A stretch of 64,000 nucleotides of DNA from Elephas maximus indicus (GCF_024166365.1 NC_064821.1:107614349-107678348); one strand, 5' to 3'; positions 24,300-36,695 are shown, numbered from the stretch's first letter. Notes: a model not told the origin generated them from the letters alone. Translations and numbers: made by a program.

Positions 24300-25990
24300 T
24301 TTAAGCAGTCCAGTGGCCAGAAGCAGATGACATCTGAGATGGACAGCTAATTTCAAGATCACAGAACAAGATTGTATGCAAAATTGCTGAAATATGTAGA
24401 CTTTGTTCATAAATTGTAGGTATTCTTAAGCTTTTAGTTTCATTATATATTTGTGGTATTATTTCTTGGCAGCTTTATTAATCTTGAAGATCTCTTTAGC
24501 TTTTAATTTTCTAACTTTGATAAATTTTTCTAATGCTTAGAGAGAAAATGCTTTTGTTAGATTAGTCCAATCAGTAGCTAGCATTGATAATTTAACTGAA
24601 TGTTGGATCTGTCATACTTCCCCACAAACTGTGCATGAGAATTCAGATCCATTGCCTATGTTGAATTATAGTATTTTACCCGCTGCTACCATTAATTTTA
24701 ACATTATTTTTAAATGAGCCATGCGTATTAGACTATGGCATCCTCCTGGGTTGTTACCCCAGCCTCAGGTACCCTGTTTTACTTTAATCCAGGTTTATGA
24801 CAAGGCTATGCAGAATTGCTCCAAGGAGAGAAAGGTCTTACGCATGAACAATATCTTGAATAACCCCCAAGTCCAGCTTAGAAGGCCTGGGACCTTTACA
24901 ACCTTACTATTTTTGTCCTAAAAGATAAAAAACTGCTTAACTAAAATGATTTGGGTGAACTATTGTCCCTCTTTTCACTAAGCTCTAGAACACACTAAAC
25001 GTGGGATGATTATCCACCTGTAATAATTCTTTAACAGGAACTTAGCTTGAACAAGTCAATCAATCCATCTCATTTCCTCATGATCACACTGGAAGGAAAG
25101 TGATTTGTGCTCCTTATGGGTATGTATTTTTATGTGGAGAATCAAATTACTACAAGGTGAAAGAACCATACCCAGTTACCCAACCTTACACTTAGGCACC
25201 ACCTTGTTCGAATGGCTGGAACATGACAGGCCAATGTATCTTAGGCCTTTTAGGGGTTCCTCTAGAGTTCCATACCTATGGTGAAAGTAAACACCAGGCT
25301 GATTATTTGAAAATTCTTATTTACCATAAAAGAGATGCAGACCCTTTTAATAGGCAGACTGAAATATCAAAATCTTATATCTGAAAAACACAGGTTAGGA
25401 TGGATATTTCTCTGAGCCTTTCTTTTTTTTTTTTTTTTTCTACCCTGGAATGGTGTCTCTCAGTTTGAAAAGTCCATTTGCAATTTGTCTTCCACTATGG
25501 CCCAAATTGCTGATGGAAATGGCAATCCAACAAAAATCTCTGGACTCCCTTTCTAAGGTTGAATTACATAATAGAATAGTTCTTGATTTTATTTTAGCTG
25601 AACAAGGAACAGTCTGCACCATTGCTAATCCCTCATGCTGTACCCAGGTAAATACCTCAGGAGAAATAGAACGAGATATTAAGAAGATCCACCAAAAGGC
25701 TACTTGGTTCTATTCAATACCCTCTATGCCTAATTCTACTTTTCTGGATGCTTTTAGCTGATTGCCCAACAGTACCGGTTCTTGGTTATGCTCAATATTG
25801 TGAACTAGATTATTGTTATGATAATTATTATAAGACTAATCAAATGCCTTATTAAAAGCTTTTCTAATAGTTGTAATCAGGATAGAACCCCTCTAATTAA
25901 GCAAAGAATTATGTATGTTGAATAAACTATATTCAGTAATATAGGTCAACTATATAGTAATATAGGTCAACGTTTTGCCTCTTTCCTTCT
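24300..25990 (+). pseudogene. ERV env remnant
   Basis: The best-preserved part is the transmembrane subunit at 25450-25761, with a heptad-rich stretch followed by a CX6CC motif (CTIANPSCC) at about 25,617-25,643. The CX6CC motif marks gamma-type env. The surface subunit is fragmentary and stops are frequent. Confidence 0.75.
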
Positions 25991-26249
25991 TTCTTTCTGG
26001 GAGACTTCATACTGAACTTTATTGTTTAGATTCGACCTGAAACCATTCTTCAAATGTGACTTTGTCTGCTACAATAACCCTGATAAGCCAACTCACCCTG
26101 AAGATGAGACCTGTTAGCTTGGCAAGGTGAAGTTGATAATCCCTATTGGCCAAAGTCCCTTGCATAAGGGCATGTAGAAGTCCCTGCAGAAGAAAGGTAA
26201 CTCTTATTGTGGGTGGATGTGATTGGTAACCCATGGTGCAGGCTTGATC

Positions 26250-26260
26250 AAAAGGGGAGA
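26250..26260 (+). other. Polypurine tract of the ERV
   Basis: AAAAGGGGAGA lies 3 bp before the 3' LTR, as expected for the plus-strand primer. Confidence 0.75.
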
Positions 26261-26263
26261 ATA

Positions 26264-26660
26264 TGTTGGCAGACCCCTAAAATGAGAGGTGTACCTGCCA
26301 AGCTTGCAGTAATGAGTTAATCTGCTCTGTCTCTGAGGGAGTGAGGGAAAGCAGGGGGACAAAACTGTGGCTGTTCTCAGAAAAAAAATGTTTTCGTGAA
26401 AACTGTCCTTGTCCTTGAAAGATAGACAGAATCATTTGCACAAAATACTTGTACAGGCTGGTTCCAGGATATCTGTAGATTAATTGTTACGTGACTTGTG
26501 GTTACTGTTTCCTTAAATTTTCATGCATAAATAGTTCTCAACTCCTGTACTTCAAAGCATTTAGCCTTTTTGCTTCATGCTCCCCAGTTGCAGTTGCTCT
26601 ATTCCTCAATAAAACTCATTTTTTTGTTTTACCCCCAAATAAGAATTTTGTTCTTCAACA
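26264..26660 (+). repeat. 3' LTR of the class I ERV
   Basis: TGTTGGCAGACCCCTAAAAT to TTTTGTTCTTCAACA (TG...CA). TATA-like GCATAAATAG near 26,526 and AATAAA at 26608-26613. The 5' partner is absent, so age by LTR divergence cannot be read. Confidence 0.85.
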
Positions 26661-27207
26661 GACATTTAGTAAAACTGTTTCCTGCTTTAGAAGACATACC
26701 ATATGTCAACCAAAGTTGTGGGATAAAGGGAAATGATTAGAAAAATTTACCAACTTAGTATTTGCTGGCTTCTTCTAGCCACTTTTAGCAAAGTTCTATG
26801 AGAGATCAACTCAGGCAAGAGCCACCCAGTCTATACAGGTAGAGATGGAAAGGAATACAGCTTTAGTAAGTGAGGAATTCTCTCTTATCTGTATTCTAAG
26901 AGGACTAAGATCCCCATAATTTGAAGTCTTAAAGGGATGGGGGGAAAAAAGACTACATCTATATCCTCAAGTTGAAGCACATAGAGAAAGTGCTTGTGAA
27001 CAGAACCCTTAGAAGGATGTATGCCTGGTAATCAGCCATATGAAGCTGTAAGCTCACTGACAAATATGGGATTAAGAATGCTGTCAACTTATCAAATCCC
27101 ATTATTTCAGGTGCCCCCAAGTTAGCTGCCATTAAAAGTGAGGTAGCTGGGTAGTGCATATACAGATGCCAGGAAATACTAGAGCCTTCATGCTTAAAAC
27201 CTATATG
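26661..27207. other. No recognised gene
   Basis: Between ERV LTR and RTE; AT-rich, unassigned. Confidence 0.35.
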
Positions 27208-29177
27208 TAGGCAAGAGTTGTGAGATGACATCAAGGACATCATACATGAAGAAAGCAAGAGGTCACTGAAAAGACAGGAAAGAAAGAAAAGACCAAGATG
27301 AATGTCAGAGAAGACTCTGAAACTTGCTCTTGAGCATCGAGCAGCTAAAGCAAAAGGAAGAATTGATGAAGTAAAAGAACTGAACAGATTTCAAAGGGCG
27401 TCTACAGAAGACAAAGTAAAGTATTATAATGACATGTGCAAAGAGCTGGAAATGGAAACCAAAAGGGAAGAATACACTCGGCATTTCTCAAGCTGAAAGA
27501 ACTGAAAAAAAATTTCAAGGCTCGAGTTGCAATAGTAAAGGATTCCATGGGGAAAATATTAAATGACGCAGGAAGCATCAAAAGAAGATGGAAGGAATAC
27601 ACAGAGTCATTATACCAAAAAGAATTACTCAATGTTCAACCATTTCAAGAGGTGGCATATGATCAGGAACCAATGGTACTGAAAAAAGAAGTCCAAGCTG
27701 GTCTGAAGGCATTGGCGAAAAACAAGGCTCCAGGAATTGATAAAATATCAACTGACATGTTTCAACAAACAGATACATCGCTGGAGGTGCTCACTCATCT
27801 ATACCAAGAAATATGGAAGACAGCTTCCTGGCCAACTGACTTGAAGACATCCATATTTATGCCTATTCCCAAGAAAGGTGATCCAATCAAATGTGGAAAT
27901 TATAGAACAATATCATTAACATCACACACAAGCAAAATTTTGCTGAAGATCATTCAAAAATGGCTGCAGCAGTATATCAGCAGAGAACTGCCAGAAATTC
28001 AGGCTGGTTTCAGAAGAGGACGTGGAACCGGGGACATCATTGCTGACGTCAGATGGATCCTGGCTGAAAGCACAGAATACCAGAAGGATGCTTACCTGTG
28101 TTTTATTGACTATGCAAAGGCATTCGACTATGCAGATCATAACAAACTATGGATAACATTGCGAAGAATGGGAATTTCAGAATACTTAATTGGCTCATGA
28201 GGAACCTTTAAATAGATCGAGGCAGTTGTTCGGACAGAACAAGGGTATAGTGATTGGTTTAATGTCAGGAAAGGTGTGCGTCAGGGTTGTATTCTTCCAC
28301 CATACCTATTCAATCTGTATGCTGAGCTGGACTATATGAAGAACGGGGCATCAGGATGGAGGAAGACTCATTAACAACCTGTGTTATGCAGATGACACAA
28401 CCTTCCTTGCTGAAAGTGAAGAGGACTGGAAGCACTTACTAATGAAGATCAAAGACCACAGCCTTCAGTATGGACTGCACCTCAACATAAAGAAAACAAA
28501 AATCCTCACAACTGGACCATTGAGCAACATCGTGATAAATGGAGAAAAGATGGAAGTTGTCGAGGATTTCATTTTACTTGAATCCACAATCAACAGCCAT
28601 GGAAGCAGCAGTCAAGAAATCAAAAGACGCATTGCATTGGGCAAATCTGCTGCAAAAGACCTCCTTGAAGTGTTGAAGAGCAAAGATGTCACCCTGAAGA
28701 CTAAGGTGCACCTGACCCAAGCCATGGTATTTTCAATCGCATCATATGCATGTGAAAGCTGGAGAATAAATAAGGAAGACCGAAGGAGAATTGATGCCTT
28801 TGAATTGTGGTATTGGTGAAAAATATTGAATATACCATGGACTGCCAAAAGAACGAACAAATCTGTCTTGGAAGAAGCGCAGCCAGAATGCTCCTTAGAG
28901 GCAAGGATGGCAAGAGTGCGTCTTACATACTTTGGACATGTTGTCAGGAGGGATCAGTCCCTGGAGAAGGACATCATGCTTGGCAGAGTAAAGGGTCAGC
29001 AGAAAAGTGGAAGACTCTCAACGAGGTGGATTGACACAGTGGCTGCAACAATGAGCTCAAGCATAACAATGACTATGAGGATGGTGCAGGACCGGGCAGT
29101 GTTTCGTTCTGTTGTGCATAGGGTCGCTATGAATCGGAACTGACTGGACAGCACCTAACAACAACAACAACAACAAT
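27208..29177 (+). mobile_element. RTE/BovB-type LINE, 5' truncated, inactive
   Basis: Encodes most of an RTE reverse transcriptase: KNKAPGIDKIS, PIPKKGDPIKCGNYRTISLT, GFRRGRGTGDIIADVRWIL, FIDYAKAFD, then in another frame YADDTTFLAE (28,387 on), the catalytic Tyr-Ala-Asp-Asp box. An in-frame TGA ends the first frame at 28198-28200. A deletion near 28,325 and other shifts break the rest. No endonuclease domain remains. Ends GGGTCGCTATGAATCGGAAC, GCACCTAACAACAACAACAA. The tail equals the AfroSINE tail, so this family is the likely mobiliser of AfroSINE. Confidence 0.93.
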
Positions 29178-29396
29178 GCAGAGCAAATAATACAAGAAGC
29201 TGGACTGTATGAAGAAGAACGCAGCATCAGAATTGGAGGAAAACTCATTAATGACCTGCAACATGCAGATGAAACAATCTTGCTTGCTGAAAACGAAGAT
29301 GACTTGAAGCACTTACTCATGAAGGTCAAAGACTATAGTCTTCAGTATCAATTATACCTAAATGTGAAGAAAATGAAAATCCTTACAAATGGACCC

Positions 29397-30764
29397 TGTT
29401 ATGGATTGAAATGTGTCCCCCAAAAATGTGTGTGAACTTGGCTAGGCCATGATTCCTAGTATTGTGTGGTTTCCTTCATTTTGTGATTTGATGTAATTTT
29501 CATGTGTTGAAAATCCCAGTCTCTGCCTGTGGTTCACGATGCATGTAAAAATGACTCGGGGGCAGTGTCTGACCTCCTCTAACTTCACAAGAGGGAAGGA
29601 GAACTAAGATCAACAGCCCAAGGCTGATTCCCATGAGGTGAAGGTAAGACATGCCTTCTTTCTGCGCCATCGTTACCAACTCTGACACCAACCGTCCCTC
29701 CCATAGCATTCTCTGCTGGGTTCGATAATTCATTGCAATAGCCACACAGAACTCACAGACCATACTTATGATTATGGGGTTTATTAGGGAAGTAACAGGT
29801 TATAATTCACGCTCAAGAACGCGCAAGGATACAGTTCTTTCATCAGTACATCCTCTTCCTGGCTGTACTTGCAGGCATGCCTCTCCATGGCCCTAGACCT
29901 CCGCTCAAAGGCTCTCAGCTTTCTCCATGGGCTGGAAGGCCCATGGCGCATTCTCCTGCTGCTGGGTCTCTGCTGCCGGGTCTCTCCTGCGGGGTCATTC
30001 CTGCTAGGTCTCTCCTGCCACCACTCCTCACCATCTTCAGGGTTACAACTCATTCTCTCTCTCAATCTCCTGCTTCCAGGAGCTTCTCCATGCAGGGACC
30101 CCAGGCCCAAAGAATATGCTAGCTCTTCTTCCTTGGTGGTGGTGGGATTCTTCTCTTTCTCGCTTCTGGAGTGGCTCATTTCAGGCCCTGAGGGATGGCA
30201 AAACTGACCAATCCCTTTGGTGAACCACAATTCCCTATTACACGGTTAAAAAATCCATTGCCATTGAGGTAATTCCAACTCATTGTGACCCTATCACACA
30301 GTCGCACCCAATCACTTGGGTGGGAGTTACAAAACCGTGATGAGAAAGGCCACAAAAATCAACCCATTACACCACAATGCAAGATGAGGTTATATCAAAG
30401 AGGATTAGGGTGGGATGCAAACCCCTGACTGATGCAAGAGCGTTTTCCTGGGGTGTGGCCTGCATCTTCTTTTATCTTACAAGAAGCGAGCAGAAGGATA
30501 TGGGCCTCATCCCACTAAGAAAGAATCACTGGGAGTGGGGCACATCTTTTGCACCTAGGGTCTCTGTGCTGAGAATTTCCTAGACCAGGGGAAGATTGAA
30601 AAAAAGGGCCTTCTCCCAAAGCCAACAGAGAGACAGAGTCTTCTCCTGGAGCTGGCACCCTGAATTTGGACTTCTAGCCTTCTAAACTGTGAGAGAATAC
30701 ATTTGTTTGTTAAAATTATCCATTTGTGGTATTTCTGTTACAGCAGCACTAGATAACTAATACA
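29397..30764 (+). mobile_element. MaLR-like LTR (short subtype) inside the RTE, itself split
   Basis: TGTTATGGATTGAAATGTGT to ACTAGATAACTAATACA. Flanked by exact GACCC at 29392-29396 and 30765-30769. Its middle is interrupted at about 29,515-30,381. Confidence 0.92.
29515..30381 (-). mobile_element. LTR-like insert within the MaLR-like LTR
   Basis: Antisense sequence with a minus-strand AATAAA near 29,780 and a repetitive CTGCTGGGTCTCTGC / GGGTCTCTCCTGC section. It resembles an LTR but no family is named. A 40-bp antisense AfroSINE tail (about 30,254-30,296) lies in it. Boundaries are approximate; no duplication found. Confidence 0.55.
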
Positions 30765-30936
30765 GACCCATAAACAACATCATTATGATGGTAAAGAAAT
30801 TGAAGCTGTCAAGGATTTCATTATTCTTGGATCAACAATCAATGCCCATGGAAGCAGCAGTGAAGAAACCAAACGACATGTCGCTTTGGGCAAATATGCA
30901 GCAAAAAGATCTCTTTAAAATCTTAAAAAGCAAAGA

Positions 30937-33900
30937 GGGAGCAACAAAAGAAACCCTCAGGCACCAGAAGAAAACATATCATAAAAATTAGAGCACAACT
31001 AAATAAAACAGAAAAACAATTGAAAGAATTAATAAGACCAAAATTGAGGAACTATTGGCCAAACTGACAAAGGAAAAAACAGAAGAGGAAGGAAATAACC
31101 CAAATAAGAAATGAGATGGGCGATATTACAACAGACTCAAATGAAATTAAAAGAATCATATCAGATTAAAAAAAAAAAAAAAAAATTTTTTTTTTTTTTT
31201 TTTTTTTTATGAAAAATTGTACTCTAACAAATTTGAAAACCTAGAAGAAATGGGTGAATTCCTAGAAACACACTACCTACCTAAACTAACACAAACAGAG
31301 GTAGAACAACTAACTAGACCCATAACAAAGGAAGAGATTGAAAAAGTAATTACAAAAAAAACTCCCAATAAAAAAAAAAGCCCTGGCCGGGACAGCTTCA
31401 CTGTAGAGTTCTACCAAACTTTCAGAGAAGAGTTAACACCACTACTACTAAAGGTATTTCAGAGCATGGAGAAGGATGAAATACTCCCAAACTCATTCCA
31501 TGAAGCCAACATAAACCTGATACCAAAACCAGGTAAAGACACCACAAAAAAAGAAAATTACAGACCTATATGCCTCATGAACACAGATGCAAAAATCCTC
31601 AACAAAATTCTAGCCAACAGAATTCAACAACATATCAAAAAAATAATTCACCATGACCACGTGGGATTCATGCCAGGTATGCAGGGATGGCTCAACATTA
31701 GAAAAGCAATTAATGGAATCCATCATATAAATAAAACAAAAGATAAGAATCACATGATTTTATCAATTGATACAAAAAAGACATTTGACAAAGTTCAATG
31801 CCCATTCATGATAAAAACTCTCAACAAAATAGGAATAGAAGTAAAATTCCTCAACATAATAAAGGGCATTTATACAAAGCCAACAGCCAACATCATCCTA
31901 AGTGGAGAGAGCCTGAAAGCATCCCCCCTGAGATTGGGAACCAGACAAGGATGCCCTTTATCACTGCTCTTATTCAACATCGTGCTGGAGGTCCTAGCCA
32001 GAGCAATTAGGCAAGATAAAGAAATAAAGGGCGCCCAGATTGGCAAGGAAGAAGTCAAATTATCTCTATCTGCAGATGACATGATCTTATACACAGAAAA
32101 CCCTAAGGAATCCTCCAGAAAACTACTGAAATTAATAGAAGAGTTCAGCAGAGTATTGAGATACAAGATAAACGTACAAAAATCAGTTGGATTCCTCTAC
32201 ACCAACAAAAAGAACATCGAAGAGAAAATCACCAAATCAATACCATCTACAGTAGCCCCCAAGAAGATAAAATACTTAGGAATAAATCTTACCAGAGATG
32301 TAAAAGACTTATACAAAGAAAACTAGAAAACACTTCTGCAAGAAACCAAAAGAGACCTACATAAGTGGAAATGCATACCTTGCTCATGGATAGAAAGACT
32401 TAACACTATAAAAATGTCTATTCTACCAAAAGCGATCTACAGATTTCAGGCAATTCCGATCCAAATTCCAAGGACATTTTTTAATGAGGTGGAGAAACAA
32501 ATCATCAACGTCATATGGAAAGGCAAGAGGCCCCGGATAATTAAAGCGTTACTGAAAAAGAAGAAAAAAGTTGGAGGCCTCACTCTACCTGATTTTAGAA
32601 ACTATCATATCACCACAGTAGTCAAAACAGGCTGGTACTGGTACAACAACAGATACATAGGCCAATGGAACAGAATTGAGACTCCAGACATAAATCCATC
32701 CACATATAAGCAGCTGATATTTGACAAAGGCCCCAAAACAGTTAAATGGGGAAAATACAGTCTTTTTAACAAATGGTGCCGGCATAACTGGATATCCATC
32801 TGCAAAAAAATGAAACAAGACCCATACCTCACTCCATGCACAAAAACTAACTCAAAATGGATCAAAGACCTAAATATAAAATCTAAAACGATAAAGATCA
32901 TGGAAGAAAAAATAAGGACAATGCTAGGTGCCCTAATACATGGCATAAACAGAACATTACTAACAATGCACAAGAAAAACTAGATAACTGGGAGCTCCTA
33001 AAAATCAAACACCTATGCTCATCCAAAGGCTTTACCAAAAGAGTAAAAAGATTACCGACAGACTGGGAAAAATTTCTAGCTATGACATGTCTGATCAGTG
33101 CCTGATCTCTGAAGTCTACGTGATACTGCAAAAACTCAACTATAAAAAGACAAATAACCCAATTAAAAAATGGGCAAAAGATATGAACAGACACTTCACT
33201 AAAGAAGACATTCAGGTAGCTAACAGATATATGAGGAAATGCTCACCATCATTAGCCATTAGAGAAATGCAGATCAAAACTACAATGAGATTTGATCTCA
33301 CTCCAACAAGGCTGGCATTAATCTAAAAAACACAAAAGAATAAATGTTGGAGAGGCTGTGGAGAGATTGGAACACTTACACACTGCTGGTAGGAATGTCA
33401 AATGGTACAACCACTTTGGAAATCAATTTGGCACTTTCTTAAAAAGCTAGAAATAGAACTACCACATGATCCAGCAATCCCACTCCTTGGAATATATCCT
33501 AGGGAAATAAGAGCCTTTACACGGACAGATATATGCACACCTATGTTTATTGCAGCACTGTTTACAATAGCAAAAAGATGGAAGCAACCAAGGTGCCCAT
33601 CAACAGATGAATGGATAAATAAATTATGGTATATTCACACAATGGAATACTATGCATCGATAAAGAACAGTGAGGAATCTGTGAAACATTTCATAACATG
33701 GAGGAACCTGGAAGGCATTATGCTGAGTGAAATTAGTCCGTTGCAAAAGGACAAATACTGTATAAGACCACTATTATAAGAACTTGTGAAATAGTTTAAA
33801 CTGAGAAGAAAATATTCTTTGATGGTTATGAGAGGGGGGAGGGAGGTAGGGTGGGAGAGGGGTATTCACTAATTAGATAGTAGATAAGAATTATTTTAGG

Positions 33901-34766
33901 TGAAGGGAAAGACAACACACAATACAGGTGAGGTCAGCGCAACTGGACTAAACCAAAAGCAAAGAAGTTTCCTGAATAAACTGAATGCTTTGAAGGCCAG
34001 CGTAGCAGGGGCAGGGGTTTGGGGACCATGGTTTCAGGCAACACCTAAGTCAATTAAGAAAACATTCTGCATCCCACTTTGGAGAGTGGCGTCTGGGGTC
34101 TTAAATGCTAGTGAGCGGTTATCTAAGATGCATCAATTGGTCTCAACCCACCTGGATCAAAGGAGAATGAAGAACACCAAGGACACAAGGTAATTACGAG
34201 CCCAAAAGACAGAAAAGGCCACATAAACCAGAGACTACATCAGCCTGAGACCAGAAGTAGATGGTGCCCGGCTACAACCGATGACTTCCCTGACAGGGAA
34301 CACAACAGAGAACCCCGGAGGGAGCAGGAGAGCAGTGGGATGCAGACCCCAAATTCTCATAAAAAGACCAGACTTAATGGTCTGAGACTAAAAGGACCTG
34401 GTGGTCATGGCCCCCAGACCTTCTGTTGGCCCAGGTAAGGAACCACTCCCAAAGCCAACTCTTCAGACAGGAATTGGGCTGGGCAATGGGTTGGACAGGG
34501 ATGCTGGTGAGGAGTGAGTTTCTTGGATCAGGTGGACACTTGATACTATGTTGGCATCTCCTGCCTGGAGGGGAGATGAGAAGGTAGAAGGGGTTAGAAA
34601 CTGGCGAAATGGACACGAAAAGAGAGAGTGGAGGCAGGGAGTGGGCTGTTCTATTAGGGGGAGAGCGATTGGGAGTATGTAGCAAGATGTATATGGGTTT
34701 TTGTGTGAGAGACTGGCTTGATTTATAAACTTTCACTTAAAGTACAATAAAAATTAAAACAAATAC
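30937..34766 (+). mobile_element. L1 LINE, 5' truncated, ORF2 to 3' end, inactive
   Basis: ORF2 reverse transcriptase: [77 protein letters not shown], and LSADDMILY where the usual active-site box is FADDM. The frame 31217-32326 stops at a TAG, continues at 32414-32983 and 33402-33779 after breaks, then a 3'UTR (33,780-34,766) with AATAAA at 34746. Flanked by exact AAAGCAAAGA at 30927-30936 and 34767-34776. Confidence 0.94.
31168..31210. repeat. A-run followed by T-run inside the L1
   Basis: About 18 A then about 24 T in a row, a self-complementary tract in the place where the L1 should read through between endonuclease and reverse transcriptase regions. Confidence 0.9.
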
Positions 34767-35246
34767 AAAGCAAAGATGTCACTTTGATGATTACGGTGCG
34801 CCTGACCCAAGCCACAGTATTTGCAGTCATTTCATATCCATGTGAAAGCTGAAATTAAAAAGGAAGACAGAAGAATTGGTGCAGTGGAATTGTGGTGCCG
34901 GCGAAGAATACTGAATATACAATGGATTGCCAGAAGAACGAACAAAGCAGTGTTGGACAAAGTGCAGCCAGAATGCTCCTTAGAAGCAAGGAAGCTGCGA
35001 CTTCATCCTGCTTTGGATATATCATCAGGAAGGACCAATAACTAAAGAAGGACATCATGCTTGATAAAGTAGAAGCTCAGTGAAAAAGAAGATTCTCAAT
35101 GAGATGGACTGACACAGTGGTTGTAAGAATGGGCTCAAACATAGCAATGATTGTGCAGATGCTGCAGAACTGGACAGTGTTCCATTCTGTTATACATAAG
35201 GCCACTATGAGTCAGGGCCAACTTAATGGCACCTAACAACAACAAA

Positions 35247-35854
35247 GCAAGAACTTTGTGGTTTTTTCTACCTACAACTGAATGAAAGCAAAAAGGATCA
35301 GAAGTATACTGAGTTTTCAGATGAATTGTATTGCCGGAGATACACCAAACTTGATTTGCATCCCTGGGTTTCTGCTGTTGCTGCCCACAAGCACAGTTAC
35401 GGACATGTTTGGTTTTTCTGAAGCAGCATTAGCTGAAGTCAGTGTCTAATCACTAGTTCTGCAAACCTTGATACGCAGAACCTAGGACATGTATTATCCT
35501 AGTGCAGATCATAGCAGGCACAGGGTGGTTCTGGAATGGGCAGCTTGAGTACCTTTCTGATGGTAGTGATTTCCTAGGCATGGAAGTTGCAATGTGGTCC
35601 AGAAGCCACCATTTCCTGATTATAGAAGTCATAACTCCCTTAGTGGTCTGATTCTGCAAAGATTCTGAAAAACTAACCTAGAGTCTATTTCATCAGCATT
35701 CTCAAGGACTCAATAAGCTCCCTGCTTATACTACCTGGAATGGATTCTACTCTCTGCAACTTAATCTTGATACTATAAACTGTACCAGAAGAGTAGAGGG
35801 TGCAGACAATAGGATCCCAAGGAAACTGGAAAGGAGTACGTACTGGTTTGAAAC
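35247..35854. other. No recognised feature
   Basis: Unique-looking; nothing supported. Confidence 0.4.
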
Positions 35855-36013
35855 CCTGGTAGCATAGTGGTTAAGAGCTACGTCTGCTAACCAAAAGGTC
35901 GCCAGTTTGAATCCACCAGGCACTCCCTGGAAACCGTGTGGGGCAATTCTACTCTGTCCTATAGGGTCGACAATGAGTCAGAATCGACTCGACGGCAACA
36001 GGTTTTTTTTTTG
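35855..36013 (+). mobile_element. AfroSINE, complete
   Basis: AAACCCTGGTAGCATAGTGG to AGTCAGAATCGACTCGACGG. Flanks GTACGTACTGGTT / GTATGTATCAGTT suggest a decayed duplication. Confidence 0.92.
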
Positions 36014-36532
36014 GTATGTATCAGTTATCTGTCCTCATACAGTTAGAAAGTAGCAATCATTCTGCTAGTGCTAGAAAGAATGAGGCACTGTCAAATTAGG
36101 CAATGGCAAATTAGGTGAGACTGACTTATATTTTCTAATTCTGTCCTTTTCTATGCTGGCCTCAAGAAATTTTGGGGTGCTTTCTTTTTCTGTACTCATA
36201 TAAGAATTATAAGTTCCTTGAAGGTATCTCGTTTTGGACCTATTTTACCAACTGATGGTAGCACAGGCAGTTTAGAGATCACTATGTGATATCATAGTGT
36301 TCTTTTAGAGTTACAAACTCAACGATTAGTAGCTTTGTAAGTCTTACCCCTGAAATGGGCATTTGGAATGAATAATGACTTTAAGGTGGGTAAATTAAGG
36401 GACTTTTATCTGGGTTTTAAGGTTCCTGGCTTGGCAAGGGGAGAGAGTCTTCAATGCCCTGCAGATTTTCTGGGATAAATAGTTATCACTCTATAGGTGA
36501 TTTCTTCTAGTCTCATGGTTTTAAATACCACT
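36014..36532. other. No recognised feature
   Basis: Unassigned sequence. Confidence 0.35.
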
Positions 36533-36695
36533 TGGAGCCCTGGTGGTGCAGTAGTTAAGACCTATGGCTGCTAACCAAAAGGTCGGCAGTTCAAATCCAC
36601 CAGCCGCTCCTTGGAAACCCTATGGGAAAGTTCTACTCGTTCTATATGGTTGCTATGAGTTGCAATCAACTTAGTGGCAACAGGTGTTTATTTTT
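36533..36695 (+). mobile_element. AfroSINE, complete
   Basis: GGAGCCCTGGTGGTGCAGTA to TGCTATGAGTTGCAATCAAC. Confidence 0.92.

Larger units (their letters stand above)
21085..26660 (+). mobile_element. Class I endogenous retrovirus, 5' truncated, with 3' LTR
   Basis: Begins inside reverse transcriptase and continues through RNase H, integrase, env and a 3' LTR. No gag, protease or 5' LTR is found upstream; MaLR LTRs occupy that place. Gamma-type signs are the VVPNPHLLLS and AVDFCSAFFSIP reverse transcriptase segments and a CX6CC motif in the transmembrane region. Stops and frameshifts occur throughout, and two AfroSINEs split pol, so it cannot encode protein. Confidence 0.88.
29178..35246 (+). 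mobile_element. Second RTE/BovB copy, split by an LTR and an L1
   Basis: Three collinear pieces: 29178-29396, 30765-30936 and 34777-35246. Piece one covers the Asp-Asp region (degenerate), piece two the segment around AAGGATTTCATTATTCTTGG, and piece three the end through CACCTAACAACAACAAAG. Removing the two insertions with one copy of each duplication restores continuity with the neighbouring RTE. The start abuts the tail of the first RTE. Confidence 0.9.

Noticed and set aside
27436-28200. 254-residue open frame
   Set aside because: RTE/BovB reverse transcriptase fragment; the element lacks its endonuclease and is frame-broken.
31217-32326. 369-residue open frame
   Set aside because: It is L1 ORF2 reverse transcriptase, with an altered SADDM box, truncated by a stop; not a host gene.
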